From the NCBI GenBank assembly GCA_003427395.1, contig BFEA01001010.1, positions 74,197 to 119,056 of the forward strand: a stretch of 44,860 nucleotides of DNA. The letters run 5' to 3'. Position 1 is the first letter of the stretch, and every line of letters starts with the position of its first letter. The notes beneath the pieces are model-generated. The model had not been told where the DNA came from. It was given only the letters and a program-made list of their open reading frames with translations, and did no database searches. Origin of the DNA: Chara braunii (taxonomy: Eukaryota > Streptophyta > Charophyceae > Charales > Characeae). Shown here in pieces: positions 28,259-39,895 of the stretch. The translations under genes and the position numbers were made by a program.

Positions 28259-29551
28259 ACTGGTAGTTTAGTCTGCGACGCTCTTCGACTTACAGACCTT
28301 TCTGCAACGCAACAAACACAAAATAGGAGGTATGGTGGCGAGGGACAATTCGAGGATAAACTTGGCAAGGGGACTGTAGGAGATTCTATAAAAAATCCGC
28401 CTAATCTGTGTGGTCTCGCTGCTACTAACATCTCTCTACAAGCCTATCGTCAAGAACCATATACTCACTCTGATTTCTTGATCATTGCTTCTGATCTTAA
28501 TGCTCGGGAACGTGAGTTATATGGCGATAACCTAACTCTACATACCCCACAGGATAGTAATTACACTCGATATGGGGGATTCGATGTCTCTGTTTTGGAG
28601 ACTGTTTTGATAAGGCGCCGGCTTGATATGCAGCGTGCCCCTTCGGGTGGCGACCCGGAACACTATTCACACGTTTGTGCCTATATTCTACATACTCCTG
28701 ACCACTACACCGCTCTTGTTCGTGCCTCTGGTTCTTGGGAATTATGGAATGGCGGTGCTATGGTGCAAACTATTACTGCCATTTGTGATCTCGTGCATAG
28801 TTACCCTAACTTGCAACTGTTCTATGTCATTGACCCTATGGGCACCTCGTATACTTCCATGCCCGCCTCTACGGCTATCTCTGTGCCTGCCTCTGTACCT
28901 ATCTTTGTGCCTATTTTTGTGTCTGTCTCCTTCCATGTTACTGACCCTATGGGTACCTCGTGTACTTCCATCCCCGCCTCTGCACCTGTCTCTATGTCTG
29001 TCTCCGCACCTGTCTCCATGCCCGTTTCTGTGTCTGTCTTCGTGCCTACCTCCATGTCTGTCATCGTGCTTGCTTTAGTCTTTATTCCCCCACATGATGC
29101 ACTAACACGTTGTGACCTCCTTCTTTGTGAGATCACTGACAAAGTTACACTTGGTTGTGGAAAGCATCGACTTTGTCGACATCACTACAACCGTATAATT
29201 TTTCGAGCCCGTTGTCGGCAGGGATGCCACCTGTATTTGGATTGTGAACATCCTCTGCATCCAGATGCAGTATGTCCCATCTGTGTCTACGAACGCTATA
29301 GCGAATGTGCACGTAACTGTGATGGTGAACGCCCCACAATCGCCATAGCCTGCAACCGGCATGCCCTCTGCCGTGCATGCTTAAGAGGTATGCTTGATGC
29401 TAGCCGCTTTGGCTCTTGCTGTGACGAAGTTGCTTACCTGAACAGTTTTCGTCCTATAGATCAGCAGGAGGGATGCTACCATCGCTCGCATCCTTATGAT
29501 AATTGTCGTATCTGTCGTGAGGGTCTTACTTATACGTACCTTGCACCCTGA
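28196..29551 (+). CDS. Josephin-type deubiquitinase domain fused to RING-like Cys/His clusters
   Basis: The frame is open for 451 codons from after a TGA at 28193, but without an ATG before the domain, so the 5' end is probably spliced or lost. Josephin signature: NLCGLAATNIS with the nucleophile Cys (codon 28409), a D-F-L-I-I-A-S-D-L-N helix, GGFDVSVLETVL, His in DHYTALV (codon 28703), then W and Asn in SWELWNGG (codon 28748), and an LFYVIDP strand. The His-to-Asn distance is 15 and His-to-Trp 11, exactly as in ataxin-3 (H119, W130, N134). The oxyanion Gln five residues before Cys is Asn here. Next comes a Pro/Ser/Val-rich low-complexity segment with a duplicated DPMGTS block (28836-29090). 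Then two clusters (29111-29515) follow: C-x4-C-x9-C-x2-H-x2-C-x2-H, and C-x3-C-x10-C-x2-H-x2-C-x2-C ending C-x2-C, close to RING fingers. Inferred role: ubiquitin removal coupled with ubiquitin ligase or target binding. It could be a host gene or cargo of a mobile element. Confidence 0.65.
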   Translation, partial: VVRDSGQLRTGCPTRTTGHRTTGSLVCDALRLTDLSATQQTQNRRYGGEGQFEDKLGKGTVGDSIKNPPNLCGLAATNISLQAYRQEPYTHSDFLIIASDLNARERELYGDNLTLHTPQDSNYTRYGGFDVSVLETVLIRRRLDMQRAPSGGDPEHYSHVCAYILHTPDHYTALVRASGSWELWNGGAMVQTITAICDLVHSYPNLQLFYVIDPMGTSYTSMPASTAISVPASVPIFVPIFVSVSFHVTDPMGTSCTSIPASAPVSMSVSAPVSMPVSVSVFVPTSMSVIVLALVFIPPHDALTRCDLLLCEITDKVTLGCGKHRLCRHHYNRIIFRARCRQGCHLYLDCEHPLHPDAVCPICVYERYSECARNCDGERPTIAIACNRHALCRACLRGMLDASRFGSCCDEVAYLNSFRPIDQQEGCYHRSHPYDNCRICREGLTYTYLAP

Positions 29552-29562
29552 CAAAAATGTGC

Positions 29563-29870
29563 AGATGCGTTGAAAAGAGTATATAAGAATATGCAAAGGT
29601 GGGAAATCCTTCACTAAAACTGCAAAACAGTGAAGAATGCAGTAAAAGAAGAACAAGAAGTTTGTGTCATTTTACTTTGTTTGTACCCTGCGCCCTAACA
29701 CCCTCAAAGAAAAGTCCGAAGGGTCAAAATGAGAATAAAACGTGAAGAAGGAAGTTCAGGTGCATTGAAAAGCGAACGTGGCAAACTCTTCACCCAAATT
29801 GCAAAATTATGAAAAAGAGAAGAATGCGGTAAAAGAAAGAATATGTTTGTGTCACATTTTTTAATTTTTT
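29563..29870 (+). repeat. Degenerate direct duplication, period about 195 bases
   Basis: TGCAGATGCGTTGAAAAG at about 29561 and AGGTGCATTGAAAAGCG at about 29757 start units that share GGCAAACTCTTCAC-like, AATTGCAAAA, GAAGAATGCGGTAAAAGAA and TTTGTGTCA blocks. Confidence 0.6.
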
Positions 29871-30370
29871 TTCCTCTGCCCATCGATTTTCCTTTTCTGG
29901 TTTTCTTTTCCTTGTGTTTAACACCTCTTCCTTCACTCTGCCTCTTTCCCATAGTGTGCAAGTGGGTTGTCATGGCATAGTACGTGGATGGGGGCATCTC
30001 GTGCTCAACTTCATCAACGTGGTGAGCCTTATATGTTAGAGACACGGTGGAAGAGGAGTTAAGAAAAATGAGAAATTGAACTATTTCAATGTGTATTTGT
30101 TTTTGATTTTTATCCTTTGTTTAGTGTTATTTTTTTCCGTAAAACACTGAAAGAAATAAGAATACAATGATACAAAGAAGAAGAGGACACTATTTTATGT
30201 CATTCTAGATTTTTGTTTCTTTGTCAGTCTGTTCTTTCATTTTTCTTTTCTTTGCCCATCTTATTTTTTCTTCTACCTCATGTGCTTACGCTCTTAGTCA
30301 ATAGTATGTGACAATATATATATACTTGTAGTTCTTTGTTCATGCCGGGAATAGTGGGTCGTAATGCGAT
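29871..30370. other. T-rich region without gene
   Basis: T/C-rich sequence with no supportable frame. Confidence 0.5.
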
Positions 30371-30632
30371 GGTCACGTGACTGTTTGTGAGGTTGTACCT
30401 CACATGGATACCGGTTAGATTCTGTTAGTTGTTTTTCTTTTTCTTTTGATTTTTTTTTGTGGTTGTTCATGATCCCCTATTGGTGAGGCAAAGCGTAAAG
30501 TCGTGGTCACGCGACTGCTTGTGAGGTTGTGCCTCACATGGATACCGGTTAGATTGTGGTAGTTGTTTTTCTTTTTCTTTTGCTTGTTTGGGCGGTTGTT
30601 CATGATCCCCTGTTGGCGAGGTAGAGCGTACC
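30371..30632 (+). repeat. Two-copy tandem repeat, period 134 bases, with hairpin
   Basis: GGTCACGTGACTG (30371) and GGTCACGCGACTG (30505) start two highly similar units. Each contains the hairpin GTGAGGTTGTRCCTCAC, ATGGATACCGGTTAGATT, a long T/C tract, and GGTTGTTCATGATCCCCT. Confidence 0.85.
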
Positions 30633-32426
30633 CCGTATTCTACTAAAACGCCCTCGTAGATAACATCCTCACACTAACACATTAAAGAATGTATCGAACA
30701 AGATTCAAGATCAAAGCGGTGTTTTTGTTTTCCACTACAACTATTCTGATATGAACCTGATGTTTTTTTATTTTTCGAGTTTTTAGATTTTGTCAAGAAG
30801 CCGACGGGTACGAGATACAGCAAACTGAAAGACATGCTTACACTGACACTTCTGAAAATGTATTTAACTACATTCACGCAACTAGCAGTTTTGCATTTGT
30901 TTTTTTCCTATAAGTTCGAACAGCCTCTGCCTGTCCTGCTACCAGTACCCCCAGGCTCGCCCAGGCTCGACATACCGGTCGCCTGAGGGTCGGGATGCAT
31001 AGCGGGGTAAGGTACTTGTGGTTTAAAATGTGTTATAATGGATAATGAACCTGATTTCCGACAAATACAAATCTCCATTAATTTAATAGAGTCGTCACAT
31101 ATAAGGGTCCATAAGTAAGAAAATTTTTGAACCAGCACCTACATCAAGCGCAGCGTTGATGTTTACAGTTGTTGAAGTTCTTGATTATCAAGGTTCTCAA
31201 CTTCTTTCATTTGTGTCTTTGAGGTGAAGGGGCAGACTGAGAGGGACATTGGGTTTTGCCTCATACTATATTGTCGATAATTGCTAGTATGGTTAAGGTG
31301 AGAAAAAGGAGGAAGTCGAGGGGGGAGGGGGGGATCCATAAGCATAATCACTCTTTGAACCCCCACAGGAGTTGGAAGGGTTAGTGAAGCTATGATATGT
31401 TGTGGTGGTATTATCATTATACACTGTACTCAGTTGGGAAGGACCGAAGTCATGCTATTGTTGGAGTATTTTTTATCTAAAAGGTTTATGTAAGGGATTC
31501 TAACAATTAGGGGGAGGACAAGGGAATCGGGTTTGAGCCACAATAAGGGTCTGATCCTTCTCTTTGTAACGCAACTCTACAACTTGCAGGTTTAGTACTC
31601 CGAATTGATATCCCTATTGTCGTGATTCAACATGTATTATTGGTCCATCCTTTAAGCTATGGGGAGAGAGGGAATCCCGAGCGAATAAATGTGAAAATTT
31701 TATTCGTGAGTTTGGCCTAACATCTCGTTGATTTCCCTTCAATCATTCTGAATATGGAAAGCGTGAAGTTGACACGTGAAGAGTGGTTTCTTTTCCTTCA
31801 ATTTTTTGTTGTGTTTTAACCTTTGATCTGTGATATGTTTTACCATTTTAACCAGATAGGGTATTGTTACGAGCTTCGACATCGTCTTACCAACAAAATT
31901 ATTCATTTTAACCCCTTTGTGTATTCAGACGAGTTGATAAAAATGTTGATTGTGGGTCACCTCGTGCGGTTTTCCTTTCGATAGAGGCAATTTAATTCCT
32001 ATAAAATTTTATAATATCCTTTCATGTGCTCTATATTTTTAAAAATTATCACCTCAAGTGGTTTTTCTTTTAACAGAGACAATTTTATTCCCAACAATTT
32101 TTGTAATATGCTTTCGTATGCTCTCCATTTCAACAAAAAAAAAAAATGTCCACTAAGTCTTATTTCCTCAAGCGGGTATTTATATTTTATAATCAATCAT
32201 TGGACTTACATTTTGTAGATATACATATTTCCTTTGTTCCTTTCCACTCTCATTCGCCATGATTATCTCGTTCTCTAATTGTTGATGTTCAGCCTTGTCT
32301 AACATTTTGTTAACAATTATACTTTTGGCAATTAATATTCAACAATGTTGAGTGGTGCATGAGGTTCCTGTATGATTTTCGTTTGTGTTTCATCATTTCT
32401 TTCTTTTAGGGGTAACTTCAGTAGCA
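30633..32426. other. AT-rich, no supported gene
   Basis: No RNA gene, element end or domain was recognised. Several pyrimidine tract plus AG sites (for example TTTCTTTTAG near 32409) could be splice acceptors, but no exons are evident. Confidence 0.45.
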
Positions 32427-32588
32427 TCACAGAAACGAGTTATAATTGCAGTATGGAGCAAGATACAGTTTGCAATCACACTTCGGGCACCCTACCTGAC
32501 CAAAATGCTTGGTTGTATACTTTGTCCGAACTGCAATTCGAAACTGTATCTTGTTGGCCCATAGTGCAATTATAACTCGGTTTTGTGA
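32427..32588. mobile_element. Foldback element (long imperfect inverted repeat)
   Basis: TCACAGAAACGAGTTATAAT at 32427 matches the reverse complement of the right end (TCACAAAACCGAGTTATAAT). Pairing continues through TGCASTATGG and CAAGATACAGTTT, giving arms of about 60 bases with a few mismatches around a short unpaired middle (about 32490-32520). It has no coding capacity, and no clear target duplication was found. Confidence 0.6.
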
Positions 32589-32716
32589 CTCCTATATAAT
32601 TTATCATTTCTTTTATTTTTTATCACTTATGTTCTATCAACTTGCAGCAACTAAATAACAATATCTCTTTGTTTTATACTTCTGCTTAGACCTTCAGTCT
32701 TAACCTGCATTTGGAC

Positions 32717-33380
32717 CAGGGTCACCAGCCCGTACGTACGGAGGTCCCTGGGCCGACCTCCGTACGTACGGGCGTTCAGGGTCCGAACCCGAAGGCGTTC
32801 GGCCCCCTCCAAAAATTAATTCGGGGCAAAAAAATATTATTTATTTTTTAAAAATATTATTATTATTATTATTTTGAGTTGTTTATGATGTGAGGTACAT
32901 GCCTATAAATTTTGACGTCATTTGGCTCAGCCAAAAAAAAATTAACAATCTCCATAGATGGCGGTGTCAAAACATGCTCTTCCACGTTTTTTTTCACTTT
33001 TCACTTTTTTTTTTCATTTTAGTTCGGGGCCTAAATAATTTTATTAGTTTTTGAAACTTTTTTGATGGCTTTTGTATTATCTGAAGTATACATCTGTAAT
33101 TTCCAGGGCATTTGGCTATGCCAAAAAAAAATCGAAAATCGCCAAAGATGGTGGTGTCGAAATATTTTTCGTATTTTATTTTATTTTCAAATCTGATTAG
33201 GAATCTGGATGTAATGCTCAAACAAATATTGTTTATTTTATTTTTCTTCATAAGATATATTTTTTCAGTTTTTTTTTTTTTTTTTTTTTTTTTTCCTCAT
33301 TCGGCCCGAATGGTCGAACGCATCCCCAAGAGGTCCCGTACGTTCGGGCGCTTGGCCCGTCTCGAACGCCTGTTACCCTG
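32717..33380 (+). mobile_element. hAT-type MITE family H1, copy A
   Basis: The ends CAGGGTCACCAG and CTGTTACCCTG are inverted (CAGGGTNAC). It is flanked by ATTTGGAC (32709-32716) and ATTTGGAT (33381-33388), an 8-base duplication with one difference. CAGGG termini and 8-base duplications are typical of hAT elements. A perfect 18-base subterminal hairpin lies at 32729-32746/32755-32772. The interior carries an ancient direct duplication (each half has a ...GTACATGCC.., TTTGGCT-GCC, A-run, GATGGYGGTGTC series, about 32820-33010 and 33020-33170). No transposase is encoded. Confidence 0.8.
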
Positions 33381-33388
33381 ATTTGGAT

Positions 33389-35319
33389 AATTTTTGCTCT
33401 CCCGCTTTCGAGGTCTGACAAACCCAGCAGTTGTGTTGTTGTGTCATGCTTTCGAGTGATCTCCATTACCTGACCCCACCGGTTGCACCTTTAAACTCTG
33501 AATGGTCAAAGTATTATTATATTTGTTCATGATTGTTCTTGGGGGGGGTGTTCTTATCGCGACCTAAGCGTTATTTTTTTAACTTTATTTGGTTTTGGAT
33601 TCAATTTGCTTATTATGACTTTTATTATTTTGACCTTCTTTTTTTTATTGTGTCAAAACAAACCTAAGTATGAGGCATGTTAGGGAAGGGTTAGATCCTA
33701 GTACCGCCGTTGTTTTTTGCACCCTCACTTTTTTAATTATCATTTCATTCTCCTAATCTGTATGCTTATATAGTTATTGTGTATATTTGATTGTTGGACA
33801 AATTATTATATGTGATTGTTGCACAAATTATTACAGATCCTTCTTGATAGCTACAACGTTTTTTGACTTTTGTTTTTTTTTTATATCCAATAACTATTTC
33901 GAGGTGTATCAATACGGGTTTGGTAACCACCGTTGACTATCTTAAGTGTTGGATCTGTTCATATTCTCCCTGATGAATAACTATTTTGTTTTATCATTTT
34001 TTTGCTTGTTCAGTATTTTTTTGACTTAATTGTTTTTTCTTGTTTAGGTCATTTCCTCCTGATTCACTTTGAAGTTACCGTTGTTTCGATGGGTTTTATT
34101 TTTCTCAATTTTATTCTCTATATAATAGTGAATACTGCATTATATAACACAACTTTTTTTTTCATCTCTTTATCCAAACTATATATTTAACAATCATTGT
34201 CAAAAGATTATCGAATGTCAAACAGAAGTGTGAAGTGGTGAAAAATAAGAATAAGGTAAAACATCCATCATTATTTTTTTAATTGAAAAACTAGAAATCA
34301 CAAAGTTATGAAACATATAATGGTGAACCAACAAATAACTTGAACGTATTGAGGCCGACTAACTAAAAAAATTGTGAAATAATAAATAACAGACACAAAT
34401 TGAAGGAAAGATTCAACCACTGCAGTTGCGTTAGACCTATGTTTTAGGCATTGTAAGAAGATTCATAATGGTACAAAAATATAAGTGAAATTTGGAATAT
34501 GAGTTAACTTGAAATGCTTATTCATAAAACTATCTTTCTGAATTTTAAATTATTATTATTTTTTTTAATAACTAATTTAGTTTACCGCCCTTTCGACATA
34601 AAGTGCACTTACATGTTTGAGTGAAAAAATAAGTTGTATTATCCACAGTTGTAAGTTATGTATAGCATAAAATAAAAATAATTGCATTGCGTATGACAAT
34701 CATGTCATTCCAGTGTATGTGGACCATCACTTTTATTTTATTTTTCTGATAATAAATCCAATATTGTATAAAATATAAATTACATATAGTGTTATCGAGA
34801 CACTTTTATTTTTATATATAAAATTTAAATAATTTTTTTACGCTCAAGAGAAAGGTAAGAGTCATACGTTTTTTTTTCTTTTTATGATTCATTAAATTAT
34901 GGTATTTTTTTATGTTTGTCGCTCTTTCATGATTGTCTTACTAAATACTGTTTAAATTTTATGATTATCGAAGTTATTCAAGTTATGCGCACACCTTTGC
35001 ATATGAGTTTTTTGAAGGTTTCGTCATTTAAATTTATATAAGATAAATTGAAACATGTATAATTTATTGTTTTTTTGTGTATAATAACAATAACGTTTCT
35101 TATTAGTATCCCATAATGATGACACATATATATATTTACCACTTCATGGTTGTGCATTTTCACATAATTCATGATGGTCAGCACCTAAACCATCTTGTGC
35201 ATAATTGAGGATTTTACGGATCTTATAATATTTAACAAAAACATTGAACGGTTGGGATAATCGATGAGCTCTCTAATTTTGAGTATATAAATATCGAAAA
35301 TTAAGTTGGGTAAGATTAA
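33389..35319. other. AT-rich, no supported gene
   Basis: Long T-rich sequence. Short hydrophobic frames such as 34002-34190 reflect base composition. Confidence 0.5.
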
Positions 35320-35769
35320 GAAATTTTACCCCTAATTGAAAATGTAAACGGAGTAGAGACACTCGTTAGTAATAACGAGTCTAATATGTGGTACTTGTAC
35401 ACGAAGGAGGAGGAAGTTGACTTTGCATTCGGAAATAATGAACTTGTTGACCCAATAGAGATATTATCGAACTGGAAGGAGGTATGCATGAGACAACACT
35501 GGGATACAAAAGACAAAAAAAAATTAAAAAATGCATGTATAGCATTGCATTGGAAAAATATAACTGAGCGAACAAGTTGTGATGAACTACTATGGTCGAG
35601 TGCGAGTATATTATTGAGGCAAGACCGTAGTAATACTTTTAACAGTCGTAAAGGTAGATGGCACAAAAATGAAAGAGTTATTCATTGCAAGAGAAACGTT
35701 ATGGGTATAATATGTTCGGCAACAGTTGTACACTTTCAAAATTTATTAGAAACCGATGTAAAATCATGA
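35320..35769 (+). CDS. Unknown small ORF with protein-like composition
   Basis: The frame is open from after a TAA at 35317 to the stop at 35767-35769. The first ATG is at 35386, giving 127 residues. The composition is balanced (KEEEVDFAFGNNELVDP, CMRQHWDTKDKKKLKNACIA, ending LLETDVKS), in contrast with the Ile/Phe/Asn frames around it. The opposite strand is also open (35316-35666) but is Ser/Phe-rich and likely the shadow. The family is not recognised. It may be an exon or relic of a transposase or DNA-binding protein. Confidence 0.35.
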   Translation, partial: EILPLIENVNGVETLVSNNESNMWYLYTKEEEVDFAFGNNELVDPIEILSNWKEVCMRQHWDTKDKKKLKNACIALHWKNITERTSCDELLWSSASILLRQDRSNTFNSRKGRWHKNERVIHCKRNVMGIICSATVVHFQNLLETDVKS

Positions 35770-37290
35770 AATAATAATTGTGATACTGTGAGAAAAAACA
35801 ATAAAAAAAACTTAGATATATAATATTGAAGAAACATAAGATGCACATGAAAACAAAGTTCCCACAAAACTGGACAATCGTTCCAAGAAAAAAACGTAAG
35901 ATCGATCAACCAATTATTCATGAATGAAAACACAAATAGTTGCATAAAACTATTCGGCTTCACTTATCGGAGTACGTGATTATATGCTTTCATGCTCAGC
36001 CGTAGCGTAACCACCTTTCTGGCCAATAGTACATAGGTAGTGTAGCGCTATACGTCCAAGATATATTTATAGTATTCATCCTATGAGTAATGTTTCTCAA
36101 AATCACATACTGCTCGCTATTTTCAAACTTCCTCTGACGGTTTCAACCACTTTACGGAGAAGCAGACCACTTTGAAAAAAAATTACAAAAAATAAAAATA
36201 AATTTATTTAAAAAGAAAAACTAAATAAAAAACACGTTAACTCCAAAAACTTAAAAAAATACCAACATCTTATAAGTCTCGAATACTGTGGCGTCAACAC
36301 CGAGTTTCGAGTTTTCGAGATCCTACCCTTTGGAGTTTCTGACAGTTGTCATCAATATCGATGCTCCCTAGATGGCGGCTCCGTCGTGATTCCTCTGCAA
36401 AAAATGTTTATAGGATAATTTTTTTTTGTCCGTTACAAAGTCTGGGTCCCACTAACAAGTTACCACAGTCGTGATCTCCGGTTGGTGCTACGCAGTTCTC
36501 TTTAAGGTACATGTCATACATGTGTAAGTGACAACTTGTTTTCGCTCAGTAAATGTAAGTCTATTGAATTTTAACCATTACCCTGCAAGCGAACAACATT
36601 ATCAAATCCAGTCCCGTAGTATTTCATATTATTTATCAATTACGTAGCCGTTTTCCTCCCAAAACTCTTCCACTTTTTACCCCAGCGAGAAGGGTTTTTA
36701 ATGAATACCTCTTCAAATTTCTCTTCCACATTTCAAATTTCTCTTCGTAATGTCAATAAATTAAATGTTGTTGTCATGATGTTCGTGTTGTTGTCTTGAC
36801 ACTTAATTTTCAAGTTTGACTAAGATCAAACACGTTACCTACAGTATGATAGCAAATTACATCAATTATTTTCAATAAAGTGTTCGACATTTTTTCACAA
36901 GTGTTATGGTTAACAATTTATATAAGATTTAGTCAAGTATATATAGTTCACACTAGACAAATACTTGTTTTATAATACAGAGAAAAACCCGAGACTTATA
37001 ATACAAGTAAATTTTTACCTTAATAAATGTTGTCACAAAATGAATAACATATACATCACTTTCATAACGTTTTTTTCATTAATTACTTTGCCGGTTTATC
37101 TAACACGCGATACAATACACGATTGCATTTTCTTTTATAGCTTACTAGTTACCTTCCTTCGTAACCGGATCCAAAACACCTTTGTAGTTACACTCAAGAA
37201 ACCTTAAGAAAAACTGATATAATAAGTTTACAACATAACGGGGATTTAAAACAAACTAATATTATTTTACTAATACAAAATTTGTTTATG
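35770..37290. other. AT-rich, no supported gene
   Basis: No element ends or RNA genes were recognised. The frame at 36965-37207 lacks domain signals. Confidence 0.45.
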
Positions 37291-37672
37291 TCATTCCAAA
37301 CTCAGTTGGTAAGGCACGCAAGTGGCATTCAGGAGGTGTTGGGTTCAATCCCGATTGGCCTCATGTACCTTCCTGGTCAAGCTTGGCGACCGCCACCTAG
37401 AGATATGTCGTTGGTCCCCCCGAGTGGCATTGAGTAGAGACTGCTGATGTTCATAGGGGGAGGGGACCGGAGGGGAGGCACAGGGACCGACCCATCGAAA
37501 AAGTTCGGTCCTGATGCTACCGGTTGACCCCTGGCCGGTATCGCCCACCTGCTGTAGCAGGTATCACACCTATTGGTGGGTGCAACTCCCTCATGTTCCC
37601 TCGTTGGAGGCTTGAGCACGGATGTGGCTGCTACGGGGTTCCCCGTAATACTATAATGACAATAAAAAAGGT
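37291..37672 (+). mobile_element. tRNA-derived SINE
   Basis: The A box AACTCAGTTGGTAAGGC (37299-37315) and B box GGTTCAATCCC (37342-37352) are correctly ordered and 26 bases apart, as in a tRNA-derived Pol III promoter. A GC-rich tRNA-unrelated body follows, ending ATAATGACAATAAAAAAGG. The composition contrasts sharply with the AT-rich surroundings. No target duplication was identified. The minus-strand frames inside it (37345-37619) are not genes. Confidence 0.75.
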
Positions 37673-37767
37673 CTGAAAGGCCGTCCTGTCCAGTTTTGAC
37701 AGGTAATTGAATTGGTAGGGCTTAAAGAATTAACCTTTTAAAATATATATATATATATATATATAAT

Positions 37768-38496
37768 CAGGGTTACCTGACCGAACGTTCGAGGGCCCAC
37801 GGGCTGGCCCCCGAACGTTCGGGCGTTCGGGGTCCCGTTCGGGGGCCGAACACCTCCAGGTTTGGCCCCCGCCAAAAAACATTTCGGGGTCTAAAAATAA
37901 GTTTTTTTTTTTGAATTTTGTTTTCTGAGTTCTCTATGATATAACCTACACGCCTGTAAATTTTGAAGCCATTCTGCTAAGCCAAAACAATATTAAAAAT
38001 CGTCAAAGATGGGGGTGTCAAAACGTGCTCGCCCAATCACTATTTTGTTTTTTTTTCACTTTTAACTTTTTGTTTTCACTTTATTTCGGGGCCTAAACAA
38101 AATTATTATTTTTTGAAACTTTTTTAATGAGTTATTGATTATGTAAACTACATATATGTAAATTTTCAGGGCATTTGTCAATGCCAAAAAATAATTAAAA
38201 TTGGCAAAGATGGCGGTCTCGAAAAGGTGCTGGCACACTCACTCATCTTAATTGTCTTTTTATTTTTTCTCATTTTTATCATAGTGTTTATTTTCTGTAT
38301 TTGATTTTTAATTTAAATTTGGTAAAGAATTTGGATGTATTGCCCAGACAAATGTTGTTTAGTTTATTTTTCTCCATAAGGAATTTTTTGAAAACTTTGT
38401 TTTTTTTTATCCGCTTTCCGCCTGAAAGGCCAAATGCCTCCCGAAGGGGTCCCGTACGTTCGGGCGTTCGGCCCGTCCTTAACGCCGGTAACCCTG
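37768..38496 (+). mobile_element. hAT-type MITE family H1, copy B
   Basis: The perfect 10-base ends CAGGGTTACC/GGTAACCCTG are flanked by TATATAAT on both sides (37760-37767 and 38497-38504), although the site is itself TA-rich. A subterminal hairpin at 37781-37797/37806-37822 has one mismatch. The interior is colinear with copy A, including the internal direct duplication (TTCGGGGYCTAAA twice) and GTCCCGTACGTTCGGGCG near the right end. Confidence 0.8.
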
Positions 38497-38504
38497 TATA
38501 TAAT

Positions 38505-39894
38505 AATAATTGTGTAGTAAAAAATAATTACAAAAAAAAAAATTGATTTTTTTTTGCATATTCTTATAAGGTAGCGAATCCGAATATAAAGCAGATCAAT
38601 TTTAACCAAATTTTTCAATCCAAATAAAAATTCCGGATTAATTATGAATATAGAAAATCCGACCCTGCGAAATACATTAAAAAAAAAAATTGAAAAAAAA
38701 TTAAGTCGTTCATATTAACGACACGAACAACTTTTGGCTTGATGTCATCTTTGATATCTCAACCGATATGAAGATAAAAAATAAAATAGTAAAAAATAAT
38801 AATATTTAGATAGAAATGATTAAAATGAATTAAGCATCCTCCCTCTAAACCAATGTATTCCCTATCTTACCCACTTTGAACCCTTTCATGCTCTATCAAG
38901 CTTTTCATGAAATAGAAACGTAATTTTATTGTATTTTGTATGCGCAATATCACTTTTTTTTTTTTTTGCTATTTTTTTATTATCCGGATGTTTGGATAAT
39001 CCTACCCCCAATCATCCACCCAGATAATCAGACCAAATTATTCAACCAGATAACTCGTGCTACCTAGGATTATTTATAATGTACAATAAATGTACCAATT
39101 CATAAGAACTTATGAGTACACTAACAATGTATTAAATGCATACAAAATGAGGTATATCGATTACGTGTCAATGAATATAGAATTAATGACGTTTATGCTC
39201 TAAACTCAAAAATAAAAAATGAATTATTACACGAATTGCAATTATGATATGCTTGTTTAACGAAAAACAACAATGATACATAATGTGATAAATATTGAAG
39301 GAAAGAAACCCCTCTTATTTCACTCACAAACCATTTGCTTATCAAGTAAAACAAAAGACATTTTTAACCTTCGTGAAAGCGACGAAAAAATGCATTCATG
39401 CCATGCACTGAACAAAAAAATGGAAAAAAAAAACAAATTCAATTATTGAGACGATCGTAAAATTAAAAACATCGACTTAATTGTCATTGACATGGTTATA
39501 TACACATTGGTCACATCGACGACTTGACCCCCCTCCCCCCCGCTATTATGATCGATATTATCTCGCACAAACTTCAAACTTTCGACCCGCACGCGAGCAT
39601 CAGCATTAAGGAACCAACAAAAAACCCTCGATCGTCATCGACAACACTTTGAACTTACAACCGGAGCACGCCTCGGTGTCTTCAACCATCAATTGTCGCG
39701 AAATCTTTCCCCCTCCACCGTTTATCTGCTAACCATAATGAATGAATAACCACTCATCTAATACGTTGTGCGGTTAGACATGCACAACTTCAACTTCAGA
39801 AAACCAATGTTGACGTCGATACCTACGCTTTAGCCACATTCACAAGCGGTTAACGGGTAGCTGAAAATTCAGGAATGAAAATTCCGAAGTGAGA
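38505..39894. other. AT-rich, no supported gene
   Basis: No RNA gene, element or coding region could be supported. Confidence 0.5.
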
Positions 39895-39895
39895 G

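Noticed and set aside
28623-29142. Other frames over the Josephin-like gene
   Set aside because: Shadows caused by the coding minisatellite (period 12).
35316-35666. 116-residue minus frame opposite the 35.3 kb ORF
   Set aside because: Ser/Phe-rich, as expected for the complement of the more balanced + frame.
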